A DNA stretch of 44,088 nt from NCBI GenBank assembly GCA_036397975.1, contig DASWHW010000165.1, forward strand, positions 1-44,088, in the 5' to 3' direction. The position numbers and the translations under genes were made by a program. This document shows, piece after piece, positions 33,799 through 41,967 of the stretch. Numbering within the stretch: position 1 is the stretch's first letter; every line of letters starts with the position of its first letter. This DNA is from SZUA-287 sp036397975. Its GTDB lineage: Bacteria; Bacteroidota; Ignavibacteria; UBA10030; UBA6906. A model generated the notes under the pieces. It saw nothing but the letters and a program-made list of their open reading frames with translations. It had not been told where the DNA came from and did no database searches.

Positions 33799-34281
33799 AT
33801 GCTTGTTCAAGATGTAGAGATTCTTCTCTTGGAAACTCAACCAGAAGAGACCGCTTTCATACTCCGGCAACTGCAACTTCATAATTTCGCCAACACAATT
33901 CATATCGCAAAAAACGAAGCGGAGGCACGAGATTTCTTGTTTGCGAATAACGGCATCGGACGATGGAGTAAAATAGACAATGCGAAGGTGGTTATTCTAG
34001 AGTATGGAAATCCTGCAACCGGTAGTCTTCTTCTCTCAAATGATCTCAAGACCGGCGCCCATCAACATTGCATCAAGATTCTTCTCATGGCGGTGTCTGA
34101 GGAGGATGTTGACAAAGCACTGGAGTCGGGATATTATCTGGATTCCTATGTTATTCGGCCTCTGGATTTCAATCGCTTCGCCGAGGCCATGCGTGACCTT
34201 GGTCTCTTTTGGGTACTGGCGAGCTCCGCACCGATCATAGGTCATCCCGCTACCGAGGGAGTAAGATTCTCCTCAAACTAA
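33799..34281 (+). CDS. Degenerate Rcp1-like response-regulator receiver (pseudo-receiver)
   Basis: A 160-residue single receiver domain resembling Rcp1-type regulators (compare HNFANTIHIAKNEAEARDFLF and DSYVIRPLDFNRFAEAMRDL). All key residues are changed: the acidic pair is Glu 12-Thr 13, the phosphoacceptor is Glu 68 (VVILEYGNP), the switch Thr is Met 97 and the invariant Lys is Arg 120. It therefore cannot be phosphorylated in the usual way, and Asp-to-Glu can mimic the active state. The frame is open from GTG 33739; ATG 33799 behind GACGGATC is preferred. It converges on motB and follows a two-component pair. Confidence 0.8.
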   Translation: MLVQDVEILLLETQPEETAFILRQLQLHNFANTIHIAKNEAEARDFLFANNGIGRWSKIDNAKVVILEYGNPATGSLLLSNDLKTGAHQHCIKILLMAVSEEDVDKALESGYYLDSYVIRPLDFNRFAEAMRDLGLFWVLASSAPIIGHPATEGVRFSSN

Positions 34282-34448
34282 TGTCAGTCTCCATCGCAAC
34301 ACTGATAGACAAATGTGGATGCTATGGAAGTGGAGGGTGCATAATCAAATTCGATCAAACGGTACAATCGTAAACTGTTAAGTAATCCATTTCCATCAAT
34401 CCTCCTACCTGTGCGCAAACTTCTAAACCACTCCATTCTGTCAATTGA

Positions 34449-35174
34449 TTATGGCAAATGATGCGTGGATGCTGGTTCCTTCGGAAGATCCGTTACGATC
34501 ACAATATCTACGCGACGATTCCGCGCCCGGAAAACCTCTGAATCATTCGGCGCTATCGGTTGATACTCGGCATATCCCACCACGGATATCCGCTCTGGTA
34601 TTATCCCGTTTTGCGAAATCATATAGTGCGCGGCATTGGCCGCCCGAGCAACAGATAGATGCCAGTTTGACGGAAACGCAGCCGTCCTAATGGGCACATC
34701 GTCGGTGTGTCCCTCAACGCGAAGATCAAATGGAAGCTGCTTCAGAACAGAAGACAAACTATCAAGTATCGCCATAGCACCATGTTTAACAATCGCACTC
34801 CCCGATCCGAAAAGCAGTTCCTCCATGATGTGAACGGTTACGCCCCGTTCGTTGTGAGAAACAGAGATCGATCCATTACGCGTGTCAATCGCAAGAGCCG
34901 CTTCAAGGGATTTCGTAACCAACCTTCGACTGCTAAACATGTCTGGCACTGGCGGTTCGATGACATTTGCTGATCCTTGGAGAACTCCTGAAGGATCATT
35001 TCCGAAAACACCACCCAGAGCTGCAATGGCTATGCTATATCTACCAGCATCGATCTTGGATATCGCGTATAGAATGACAAACAGACCCAGTAAGAGAGTC
35101 ATCAGATCCGCGTAGGTCAAAAGCCATCGGTCAGCATTGTGATGTTCGTTACGATGATTAGGGTCCTTTTTCAT
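34449..35174 (-). CDS. motB: Flagellar stator protein MotB
   Basis: A 241-residue stator subunit. A single membrane helix (about 18-40) holds the ion-binding Asp 23 in YADLMTLLLGLFVILYA. A linker/plug region follows, then the OmpA-like peptidoglycan-binding domain with FDLRVEGHTDDVPI and NWHLSVARAANAAHYM. It anchors the stator to the cell wall and carries ions with MotA. Its ATG overlaps the motA stop (ATGA). Ion choice (proton or sodium) cannot be told with certainty. Convergent with the pseudo-receiver gene; no clear terminator between them. Confidence 0.95.
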   Translation of the reverse strand: MKKDPNHRNEHHNADRWLLTYADLMTLLLGLFVILYAISKIDAGRYSIAIAALGGVFGNDPSGVLQGSANVIEPPVPDMFSSRRLVTKSLEAALAIDTRNGSISVSHNERGVTVHIMEELLFGSGSAIVKHGAMAILDSLSSVLKQLPFDLRVEGHTDDVPIRTAAFPSNWHLSVARAANAAHYMISQNGIIPERISVVGYAEYQPIAPNDSEVFRARNRRVDIVIVTDLPKEPASTHHLP

Positions 35175-35950
35175 AGAACGGTTTCTTGAAATCTTGTCGG
35201 GAGCATGCTGTTGAGTTTTGCTTTGATAACTGACGGTACCTCACCAGCCTGAATTGCTACAACACCCTCCACAATTAAATCCATGAACAGCTCTTCATCA
35301 TGATGGATAGAGCGAAGCTTATCCGCAATCGGAAGCCAGACAAGGTTTGCCATGAAGACACCCCACAAAGTGGCTATAAACGCTCCTGCGATGTGACGGA
35401 TCAAAACATTTGGGTCTTGTCCCGCTGAGGCGAGCGTCGCGATCAAGCCCATGACTGTTCCAATGATTCCCATAGTGGGGGAATATCCCCCCATTTTCTG
35501 AAAGATTGATGCCCCACGCGAGTGACGTTCGCCGACGTACCTCAATTCTGTCTCTCCGATGGAACGAAGGGTATCCGCGTCGGTTCCATCAATAGCAAAT
35601 CGCACGATCTTGTGCATGAACGTGTTCTCTATGTGCGGCAATTCTTTCTCTAGTACGAGCAAACCGTCTTTCCTTGCAATAGTCGAATATCGAACAATGC
35701 TATCGATTGTACCTCCTACATCATAGCGTGGGGGAAAAAGCGTCAGCAGGATGAGTTTCCACGACTGTGAAAATTCCCGGGGCTTGGTACCAATCATAGA
35801 AGCAGCGATGGTACCGCCAAAGACAATCACCATAGCAGGAACGAGCACCAATCCGCCAACCTCGCCTCCTTCCAGAGCAAACGATCCGAATACCGATGCA
35901 AGCCCGAAGAGGATTCCGCCAAGAGTACCTATGTCGAGGTTTCCTTTCAT
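35171..35950 (-). CDS. motA: Flagellar stator protein MotA
   Basis: A 259-residue stator subunit with four membrane helices and a cytoplasmic loop that touches FliG. It shows the family start DIGTLGGILFGLASV, the loop with RKDGLLVLEKELPHIEN, and the third-helix region MGIIGTVMGLIATLASAG. It couples ion flow to rotor torque with MotB. The ATG at 35950 has no clear Shine-Dalgarno. A 118-bp gap separates it from the unknown gene upstream. Confidence 0.95.
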   Translation of the reverse strand: MKGNLDIGTLGGILFGLASVFGSFALEGGEVGGLVLVPAMVIVFGGTIAASMIGTKPREFSQSWKLILLTLFPPRYDVGGTIDSIVRYSTIARKDGLLVLEKELPHIENTFMHKIVRFAIDGTDADTLRSIGETELRYVGERHSRGASIFQKMGGYSPTMGIIGTVMGLIATLASAGQDPNVLIRHIAGAFIATLWGVFMANLVWLPIADKLRSIHHDEELFMDLIVEGVVAIQAGEVPSVIKAKLNSMLPTRFQETVL

Positions 35951-36068
35951 AACTCGTAGAGGTTCATCGACAAGTAGAAAATAATTCTCGCACCGGGGCT
36001 GAGGAATGCCTCCATCTTGATTTCGTTCTTTCCTCGATCATTTCTCACAATCGTTTTCAACAGAGAGC

Positions 36069-36698
36069 TCATTCAATGGGCCGCTTTTGCAGTGTAGCGA
36101 TTTTGTCCTGAGACGAAGATATTTGAAGTGTGAAATCAAGGTCTTCTCTACTTCGTTGCCGCCGGCTTGCAGAGTCGGTCGAAAAGTCGGCAAGGACAAA
36201 ATCAATTTCTGCCACTGGTTCAAGAAGAGGTTTTGGCAGCACACACTCTCGCAGAATACGTGCATTCTCCCGTGGAGAATCGATTGCCGAAAAGTGGGAG
36301 GAGGGCCGCGCCATGCAGGGCGATATCTCATCTTTTCTCTGTTTTCCGACGAGAAACAATATGAACGCAGTGTTACACCCCGATAGGATAATCGCAATGC
36401 CTAGCGATAAGAGAGTTCCATCCGGGACCTCGTGCCCCGGTGCGGTCTCTGCCTCGGGCTTAGGAATTCCGATAGAGCTTTGAGACTTGAATGTTCTTCC
36501 CACCATCGACGCGGCGTCAACTCCGGGACTAAAAGAAGAGCCTTTATTCGTCGGAGGATCTGACGCTTCCCATAGCATAGAGTTCGATTGCTCGACTGAA
36601 GGGTCAGGTATTGCTTTGGACCCATTCATTTGAACCGGAGAATTAGAGGAAAGGGGAACCGATACCAGAACGAATGTTGCCATAATCAACGATCTCAT
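36069..36698 (-). CDS. Unknown signal-peptide/membrane protein in the motility operon
   Basis: A 209-residue protein I do not recognise. Residues 1-18 look like a signal peptide, 20-93 are a low-complexity Ser/Pro-rich outside segment, 94-118 form one membrane helix (LLSLGIAIILSGCNTAFILFLV), and 120-209 would be cytoplasmic and charged. It overlaps the histidine kinase stop (ATGA) and has a strong AGGA site, so it is certainly translated. Its place between a histidine kinase and motA suggests a stator- or flagellum-linked role. FliO has a similar topology but the sequence gives no support. Confidence 0.7.
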   Translation of the reverse strand: MRSLIMATFVLVSVPLSSNSPVQMNGSKAIPDPSVEQSNSMLWEASDPPTNKGSSFSPGVDAASMVGRTFKSQSSIGIPKPEAETAPGHEVPDGTLLSLGIAIILSGCNTAFILFLVGKQRKDEISPCMARPSSHFSAIDSPRENARILRECVLPKPLLEPVAEIDFVLADFSTDSASRRQRSREDLDFTLQISSSQDKIATLQKRPIE

Positions 36699-38077
36699 TT
36701 TAATTTCCTCTGAATCGGAAATCGAATCACGAATGTTGTCCCCCTGTCGATCTCACTTTCAACTTGGATGGTGCCGCCATGCTGGTCGACGATTTTGTTG
36801 CACACTGAAAGACCGAGGCCGGTCCCTTTCCCTACTTCTTTCGTTGTAAAGAATGCCGCGAATACCCTGTCAAGATTCTCCTGATCAATTCCTACTCCCG
36901 TGTCTTGCACTTTCACAATCACAGACTCTGCGTCTGATTCGGAGCTAACCGTTAGAGTCCCTCCGTTTGACATCGCATCGCGTGCGTTAATGAAGAGATT
37001 TAGAAATACTTGCTGGAGATAATTGGAATTCCCGATGATCGAGACCATCTCTTCTTGCAGAGACAGAATAATTTCAATGTTGCTTGACTTAAAATCATGC
37101 CCCACCATTGCAATGACCATTTCAATCGCTCGATTTACGTTTACCGCTTCCATCGTCCCATCGTCATTGACATTGCGAGCGAAGTTCATCAGCCTTCCAG
37201 CTATTTCAGAGAGTCTCTTCACCTGTTGTCCAAGGAGTTCGATCCAGTTGGGCAACTCTTTTCCTTTTTCAACCATTTCTAGGTGCATCATCAAGATCTG
37301 CAGCGGATTTTTTATCTCATGGACTATGCTTGCGGCCAATTCACCGATAGCGGCTAGCTTGGCTGCCTGGATCATCTGCGCCTGAGACGCTTTGAGATCT
37401 GCATTCACCTTGACAAGCTGGTTAAACGTCCGCCAGTTTTCCACCCCAACAGCAGCCTGATTTGCAAGGACCGAGAGCAACTGAATGTCCTGATTGGAAA
37501 ACTCGGCTTGCGGTTTCCCTGTATGAATCATATAGATTCCAAGGCCTGTATTACGAATGAGCAAGGGAACGATGACAAAGTTTCTGGTCGTTCCAGTCAT
37601 CCCGAGATACGCGAGGTCGGGAATAATAACCGTTTTGTTCTCGCTCATCACCCAATCAAGAATTCCTGCTTCCACCTGTTCCTGCGCTTCATCCACTAAC
37701 CGCGAGGATGATCGGGACGAAAGAGGGCGCAATTTAACTTCGCCGCTTTCAAACAGAAAAATATTAGAGTCTATAACCGGGATAACCTGCTTCGTCAATT
37801 CGATGAGCGTTCCCACGATCCCCTCAGGGTCGGTTGCCGCGCTTATTGTATTCGAAAGTCGATGCATCGCAACGAGTTCATCAATCGATGTGCGGAGCTC
37901 CTCGGTATTCGGGGCGAATCCCTGGTTTTCCTTCTTCAAGGCTTCGATGGCCGTCTCCAGAGCTTTGACATAGCTCCCCCTACCTTGGATAAATGATTCG
38001 AAATGCAGGATTGAATCGTTCAGGGACTCCGCATGGGTTTTGGGTCGCCCTGTGTTTTCTTTCTCAGGGCTCATCAT
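36695..38077 (-). CDS. GAF-domain sensor histidine kinase
   Basis: A 460-residue soluble kinase. Residues 15-75 are coiled-coil-like, a GAF domain covers about 75-215, a coiled coil 215-240, HisKA with phospho-His 253 (ASIVHEIKNPLQI) and a HATPase domain to 455 with NLFINARDAMSNGG, DTGVGI and GKGTGLGLSVCNKIV. No membrane helix. The cognate regulator is not adjacent; the nearest candidates are elsewhere on the chromosome. It overlaps the HDOD gene upstream and the unknown gene downstream by 4 nt each. Confidence 0.92.
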   Translation of the reverse strand: MMSPEKENTGRPKTHAESLNDSILHFESFIQGRGSYVKALETAIEALKKENQGFAPNTEELRTSIDELVAMHRLSNTISAATDPEGIVGTLIELTKQVIPVIDSNIFLFESGEVKLRPLSSRSSSRLVDEAQEQVEAGILDWVMSENKTVIIPDLAYLGMTGTTRNFVIVPLLIRNTGLGIYMIHTGKPQAEFSNQDIQLLSVLANQAAVGVENWRTFNQLVKVNADLKASQAQMIQAAKLAAIGELAASIVHEIKNPLQILMMHLEMVEKGKELPNWIELLGQQVKRLSEIAGRLMNFARNVNDDGTMEAVNVNRAIEMVIAMVGHDFKSSNIEIILSLQEEMVSIIGNSNYLQQVFLNLFINARDAMSNGGTLTVSSESDAESVIVKVQDTGVGIDQENLDRVFAAFFTTKEVGKGTGLGLSVCNKIVDQHGGTIQVESEIDRGTTFVIRFPIQRKLK

Positions 38078-39000
38078 TTCGAAACGTTTGGGATATGCCC
38101 CATGGCCATGACCAAATCGATATCTTCTTGGATGACATTCCGATAACTGTCAACATATTTGTCGAGCGCATTTGGATCATCAAGTTTCAAATTACTCAGT
38201 GCTACCGGATCCAACTCAACACCTTTGTCAAACTCCACAGAAGACTTATTATTGATCCTGGACGCAAGGACATCCGCACAATGAACAAGAGCTACAAGTT
38301 CTTTGTTCTTCTTTGCTTCTCCAGGACAATGGTGTTGTGTGATTGCTTCGCCAAGATGGTCGGGGAGATTCCACCGCTCAGCAAGCCAGCCCCCAACATG
38401 TGCGTGGGTGATTTGTAGGACGCTTTCCTCGGCTTCGAGGAAGGTTAGATCGGACTCTCGTGCGATTTCCACAATCCGCCTGAACTCATTTGTAAAATAC
38501 CGATGAAGAATAGAGATTCCCATATCATGAAGCAGCCCGCCAACGAACACCTCACCGCTAACACGGTAGCCCAGGTCGCGTGCGAGCCTCCGCGCGATGA
38601 CGCCTGTAACAATCGCATGGTCCCAGAATGCCTTCCCATCAAACAAGGAATCCGATTTCTTCTGGAGTGAACTTACCAGGGAAATACTGATGACAATCTC
38701 TTTGAGAGCATCAAACCCAAGAATAATAATAGCAAAGTCGACAGTGGAGATCTTTTTTGGAAATCCGTAGAACGGCGAATTGGCGATCTTCAGTACTTTC
38801 GCCGTGAGCGACTGATCGGACGAAATGAGTTTCCCAAGAGTAGAAGCGCTTGTTTTTGGATTGTCGACCATTTGAATAACTTCCAACGCGACTGTCGGCA
38901 AAGCAGGCAACTGAATGATCGATTGGACACGTTCGCGTATTTTGTCCGGAGTTAACATATTGTAGGACGAATTCCCTTGTTCTTTTGCATCAAATTGCAT
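38074..39000 (-). CDS. HDOD-domain signalling protein
   Basis: A 308-residue protein made almost wholly of one HDOD domain, a catalytically weakened relative of HD hydrolases used in two-component and motility control. Conserved points: LPALPTVALEVIQMV, SSDQSLTAKVLKIANSPFYG, and GGLLHDMGISIL, where the HD pair is kept, and HAHVGGWLAERW. Start: ATG 39000 gives the longest frame, but ATG 38958 just before the domain is equally possible, and neither has a clear Shine-Dalgarno. It overlaps the histidine kinase gene (ATGA), so the two probably work in one pathway. Confidence 0.9.
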   Translation of the reverse strand: MQFDAKEQGNSSYNMLTPDKIRERVQSIIQLPALPTVALEVIQMVDNPKTSASTLGKLISSDQSLTAKVLKIANSPFYGFPKKISTVDFAIIILGFDALKEIVISISLVSSLQKKSDSLFDGKAFWDHAIVTGVIARRLARDLGYRVSGEVFVGGLLHDMGISILHRYFTNEFRRIVEIARESDLTFLEAEESVLQITHAHVGGWLAERWNLPDHLGEAITQHHCPGEAKKNKELVALVHCADVLASRINNKSSVEFDKGVELDPVALSNLKLDDPNALDKYVDSYRNVIQEDIDLVMAMGHIPNVSK

Positions 39001-39216
39001 GATCTACGATCGATTGGTTTGATTTCAGTCGGCTGCCATAATGATGAGGCACCCATGTTGTATTAGTGTGCTCAGCGGATAAATGTGGACGCGCATCAAC
39101 CCTTACAGGCCACAAGAGATCTCCTCCTCGTACGTTCTGGACACAGGTTACCTCTCCATCAACTCGATGCTCACCGACCCTTCCAATCAATTACACTTTC
39201 TACAATCTTCGTGCCC

Positions 39217-39447
39217 TTAGGGTTCTCGTGATGACTGTGGGGCTGACGTTGTTTCGCGATCCTTATTCATTGATCGATCAACAAAGATAGCGGCGATGGT
39301 GACCAATACTGCACAAGTGATCAGCGTACATACAAAAACGATGAACGAGCGCGAGATTGTCTCTATGAGCCCATACTGCTGGTTCCCAAAGATGATAATA
39401 GAAATGCAGAAAGAAAGAAGCCCGCCTTGAAAGATAATTTTGCTCAT
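39217..39447 (-). CDS. Small two-helix membrane protein after fliN
   Basis: A 76-residue protein with two hydrophobic helices (about 4-20 and 34-58), a short loop and a charged tail (DRSMNKDRETTSA). The frame reaches a GTG at 39576, but ATG 39447 begins directly at MSKIIFQGG and is more protein-like; no strong ribosome binding site marks either. fliO often lies after fliN, yet FliO has a single helix and a longer cytoplasmic domain, so I leave it unnamed. Confidence 0.5.
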   Translation of the reverse strand: MSKIIFQGGLLSFCISIIIFGNQQYGLIETISRSFIVFVCTLITCAVLVTIAAIFVDRSMNKDRETTSAPQSSREP

Positions 39448-39594
39448 GAAAAGGTCAAACGACTCCGATCGATAAAACCGGTAAGTGAATGAAATCGTTT
39501 GTCGCAAGTGCCATCTCCCCATCGAACCAAATGATAAATGGGCGTTGCTTGGGTGCACTTTCCCGGAATCGCCCACAAGCCCCCATTCGCTCTA

Positions 39595-40044
39595 TCACTT
39601 TCTCAACCTGCGTGAGCCTTCCGATGACTCGCCAATCTGTGTTAGTCGAACTCCAAAGTGGTTTTCGATGACGACAACTTCTCCTTCGGCCATTTTTTTT
39701 CCGTTTACAAGGATGTCCACGGGCTCACTTGCCAGCTTTTCAAACTCAACAACCTGCCCTCGTTCCAAGTCCAGAATATCCTGAATGGTGAGATTCATAC
39801 GGCCTAATTCGATAGAAACAGGAAGCGCCATGTCCATCAAGAAGCCAAGCTTCTTTTCACTTCCCGTGTCTGAAGGAGCGGATTCTACTGGCTGGAACTC
39901 AGCCGATTGCCCCTCTCTTGGAAAATCGTTGTGCCTGGGTCGCGCGTACTCGGCGCCTTTTTTTTGCGCGATCGGTTCCTCCATCGCACGCTTTGCTTCA
40001 ATCTCTTCAGGAGATCGAGTATCCTGCACATTCATGTCTGCCAT
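39595..40044 (-). CDS. fliN: Flagellar motor switch protein FliN
   Basis: A 149-residue C-ring protein. The C-terminal SpoA domain (about 65-140) reads DMALPVSIELGRMNLTIQDI, then ERGQVVEFEKLASEPVDILV and GEVVVIENHFGVRLTQI, standard FliN. The first 60 residues are a charged, disordered linker. It helps switch rotation and receives export cargo through FliH. The ATG at 40044 has AGGGAG upstream and overlaps the end of fliM by 13 nt; an internal ATG at 40035 would give ATGA. Confidence 0.95.
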   Translation of the reverse strand: MADMNVQDTRSPEEIEAKRAMEEPIAQKKGAEYARPRHNDFPREGQSAEFQPVESAPSDTGSEKKLGFLMDMALPVSIELGRMNLTIQDILDLERGQVVEFEKLASEPVDILVNGKKMAEGEVVVIENHFGVRLTQIGESSEGSRRLRK

Positions 40045-41015
40045 TGCTGCTTCGCTCCCTGTCCCTGTCCGTTAAGAGGTTTTGTTACTATGATCGCTCT
40101 TTTGCCATTCGAAATGCTCGCACGACCTGTGAAAAGGGGTTTGTCCCCAATCGACACATTAACCTCGCCATTTATGGGAATTGAAGTTCTTATGATATCT
40201 CCCGGTTCGAGGTTGTTTAGTTCACGAACAGTCAGCCCTGTTTTGACCAATGTTGCTGTCGCGGAAACTGTCGTTTTGATTAACTCTCGAAGAATTTCTC
40301 CAGTCACTTTATCATCTCCAATGCTCGGGTCCTGTGCGCTCTGCTTGTCGAGAACAGCATCAAATACAACTTTGGGAAGGCACAGGTTCATCTGATATTG
40401 CCGATCACTGATGTTAACCTCAAACGAGATGATAAAGGTGATCTCGCTTTCTGGAACTATTTGTGCAAGGTCTTTTTCGCTTTCATGCCGTTCAAGACTT
40501 AAGGTTAGGCCAGGAGTATTTTTCCATGATCGCGCGAGATCCCCTAAGGCTTGCAGAACGATGCCCTGGACAAGCCGTTGTTCAATGCGAGTTAACCGCC
40601 GAGGGCTTGAGTCATGATCACCGGATCCACCTAGCAAACGCTCGACAATTATGAGAGCAAGCTGTGGACTGAATTCGAGAAGCATCGCCGCGTTGACCTC
40701 TGCAACGCGGCACAAATACAAGCAACTGGGGTTTGGAATGGACAGAACAAAATCTGAGTATAAAAGCTGATTAACAGAGACTATCTTAATACCTGCGTTC
40801 GTCTGTAGCCTTGACGCAAGGTAGGCGCCTAGGATCCCTTCAAAATTCTTGTGTATGGTCTGGAAATCCTTCAACAGCTTGATCGATATGGGGCGTGGAA
40901 GTCTGAAATCAAACCTAACCGTCTCCTTATCAGATTTCGTGTCTACTCCTGACACTCCCGAAGAAGCTGAATGGCAGCTGGGATTAGATTCTAACAATGT
41001 TGAGGTTTCAGGCAT
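40032..41015 (-). CDS. fliM: Flagellar motor switch protein FliM
   Basis: A 327-residue C-ring protein. The middle domain includes FQTIHKNFEGILGAYL and ALIIVERLLGGSGDHDS (the GGxG motif that contacts FliG), and the C-terminal SpoA domain (about 255-320) contains LKTG-like TLVKTGLTVRELNNLEPGDII. The N-terminal 35 residues are Ser-rich and lack the LSQxEIDALL-type peptide that normally binds phospho-CheY. No longer start is possible because fliL ends 12 nt upstream. It precedes and overlaps fliN. Confidence 0.93.
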   Translation of the reverse strand: MPETSTLLESNPSCHSASSGVSGVDTKSDKETVRFDFRLPRPISIKLLKDFQTIHKNFEGILGAYLASRLQTNAGIKIVSVNQLLYSDFVLSIPNPSCLYLCRVAEVNAAMLLEFSPQLALIIVERLLGGSGDHDSSPRRLTRIEQRLVQGIVLQALGDLARSWKNTPGLTLSLERHESEKDLAQIVPESEITFIISFEVNISDRQYQMNLCLPKVVFDAVLDKQSAQDPSIGDDKVTGEILRELIKTTVSATATLVKTGLTVRELNNLEPGDIIRTSIPINGEVNVSIGDKPLFTGRASISNGKRAIIVTKPLNGQGQGAKQQWQT

Positions 41016-41027
41016 CGAAGTTTTCAG

Positions 41028-41609
41028 TTATTGAATGATGAATTTGCCGAAGAATACGTTCTGCAGCTTCCCACCTTGAACAACTTTCTTCACCTCGTTC
41101 CCAATTTCTGCCCTCAAAGAATCTCTCAGGCTAACGGAAACGAGTTGATCAAGAGTTTTGCTCGTCAGAATGGTGTTCAGGATATCACGCACCTGCATTT
41201 CCTTTTTTCCCATTTCGGATACCGATTCCATGTTGCTCATCTTAAACCCGATTGTCGTCAGGAGAAATCGTGTGCCGTTTGTATGTGCGGGATTGATTAT
41301 GAGGTCTTTGACAACGTATATGTGTTGCTCTCCAGTTTCACTTTCATCTGACTCTGCAGTTATGAAATCATCTTTCTGTACCTGGATTCCCTCACGTGCA
41401 TCCTCGTGTGATGCTAGATGGCTTTCATGCGCTGAGGCCCTCTGCCCTCCGCCTGTGATTGGGACGATAAATTTTGCAGTAAGAAAATAGATTACGACCA
41501 CTTGAAAGAGAAATACAGGAATCCCGAGCAAGATAAGTTTGCTGAAAAGACTTCTTTTTTTTTCTTTCTTCCATTTCTCCTCAGCTTTTTGCCACGGGGT
41601 TTCGGACAT
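41028..41609 (-). CDS. fliL: Flagellar basal body-associated protein FliL
   Basis: A 193-residue inner-membrane protein: a basic cytoplasmic N-terminus (KKEKKRSLFSK), one helix (about 25-47), and a periplasmic domain (from about 90) with YVVKDLIINPAHTNGTRFLLTTIGF and MQVRDILNTILTSKTLDQL, typical of FliL. It rings the stator and supports torque under load. The ATG at 41609 has no Shine-Dalgarno. It begins the fliL-fliM-fliN group after a 358-bp gap. Confidence 0.92.
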   Translation of the reverse strand: MSETPWQKAEEKWKKEKKRSLFSKLILLGIPVFLFQVVVIYFLTAKFIVPITGGGQRASAHESHLASHEDAREGIQVQKDDFITAESDESETGEQHIYVVKDLIINPAHTNGTRFLLTTIGFKMSNMESVSEMGKKEMQVRDILNTILTSKTLDQLVSVSLRDSLRAEIGNEVKKVVQGGKLQNVFFGKFIIQ

Positions 41610-41967
41610 ATTGGATGCGACCCTATTGTTTTTTCTACAAATAGGTCAAACGTTGTGCCATGGGGTAACCACGAATTGATTGATCGAAATTGGGGAATTC
41701 AGCTACAATCGGAGAAGATTTGAAACTATTTCAAAAAGGAAGGTCGGTGATTGATGGTCAATATTCATCAAATGTGGAAAAGGAAGGGGGCTTGCTAGCC
41801 CTCAACCAACGGCTTATCTTCGTCGTATTCGTCAAACATTCTGCAACAGGATTATTCCGCGGCGCGACAATTCCATACTTTCAGACCAATGTGGGAGAGT
41901 CATTTCGATCGCGTTTCGGAATGGGACAACCGGTAAAGTTCTTGAAATGTCTTTCCCCTTGATGATC
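41610..41967 (-). other. 358-bp gap between fliG and fliL
   Basis: No credible gene on either strand; a 90-codon plus-strand frame has no ribosome binding site or recognisable pattern. It contains a short hairpin (GGGCT / AGCCC, near 41793-41806) after fliG and a promoter-like site close to fliL. Confidence 0.5.
41645..41660 (-). promoter_or_regulatory. Sigma-54-like site upstream of fliL
   Basis: On the minus strand TGGCAC (41660-41655), five bases, then TTGAC (41649-41645). This matches the -24/-12 layout TGGCAC-N5-TTGC except for A in place of the -12 C. The same TTGACC could serve as a -35 with TAGGGT (41625-41620) 18 nt on, but that would leave almost no leader. Confidence 0.3.

Noticed and set aside
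39075..39082. GCGGATAA resembling a sigma-28 -10 box
   Set aside because: No TAAA at the right distance, and it points away from the flagellar genes.
38990..39190. 66-codon minus-strand frame ahead of the HDOD gene
   Set aside because: TTG start without ribosome site and no family pattern; its end lies out of frame over the HDOD start.
41690..41962. 90-codon plus-strand frame in the fliG-fliL gap
   Set aside because: No ribosome binding site, no recognisable protein pattern, and opposite to all neighbouring genes.
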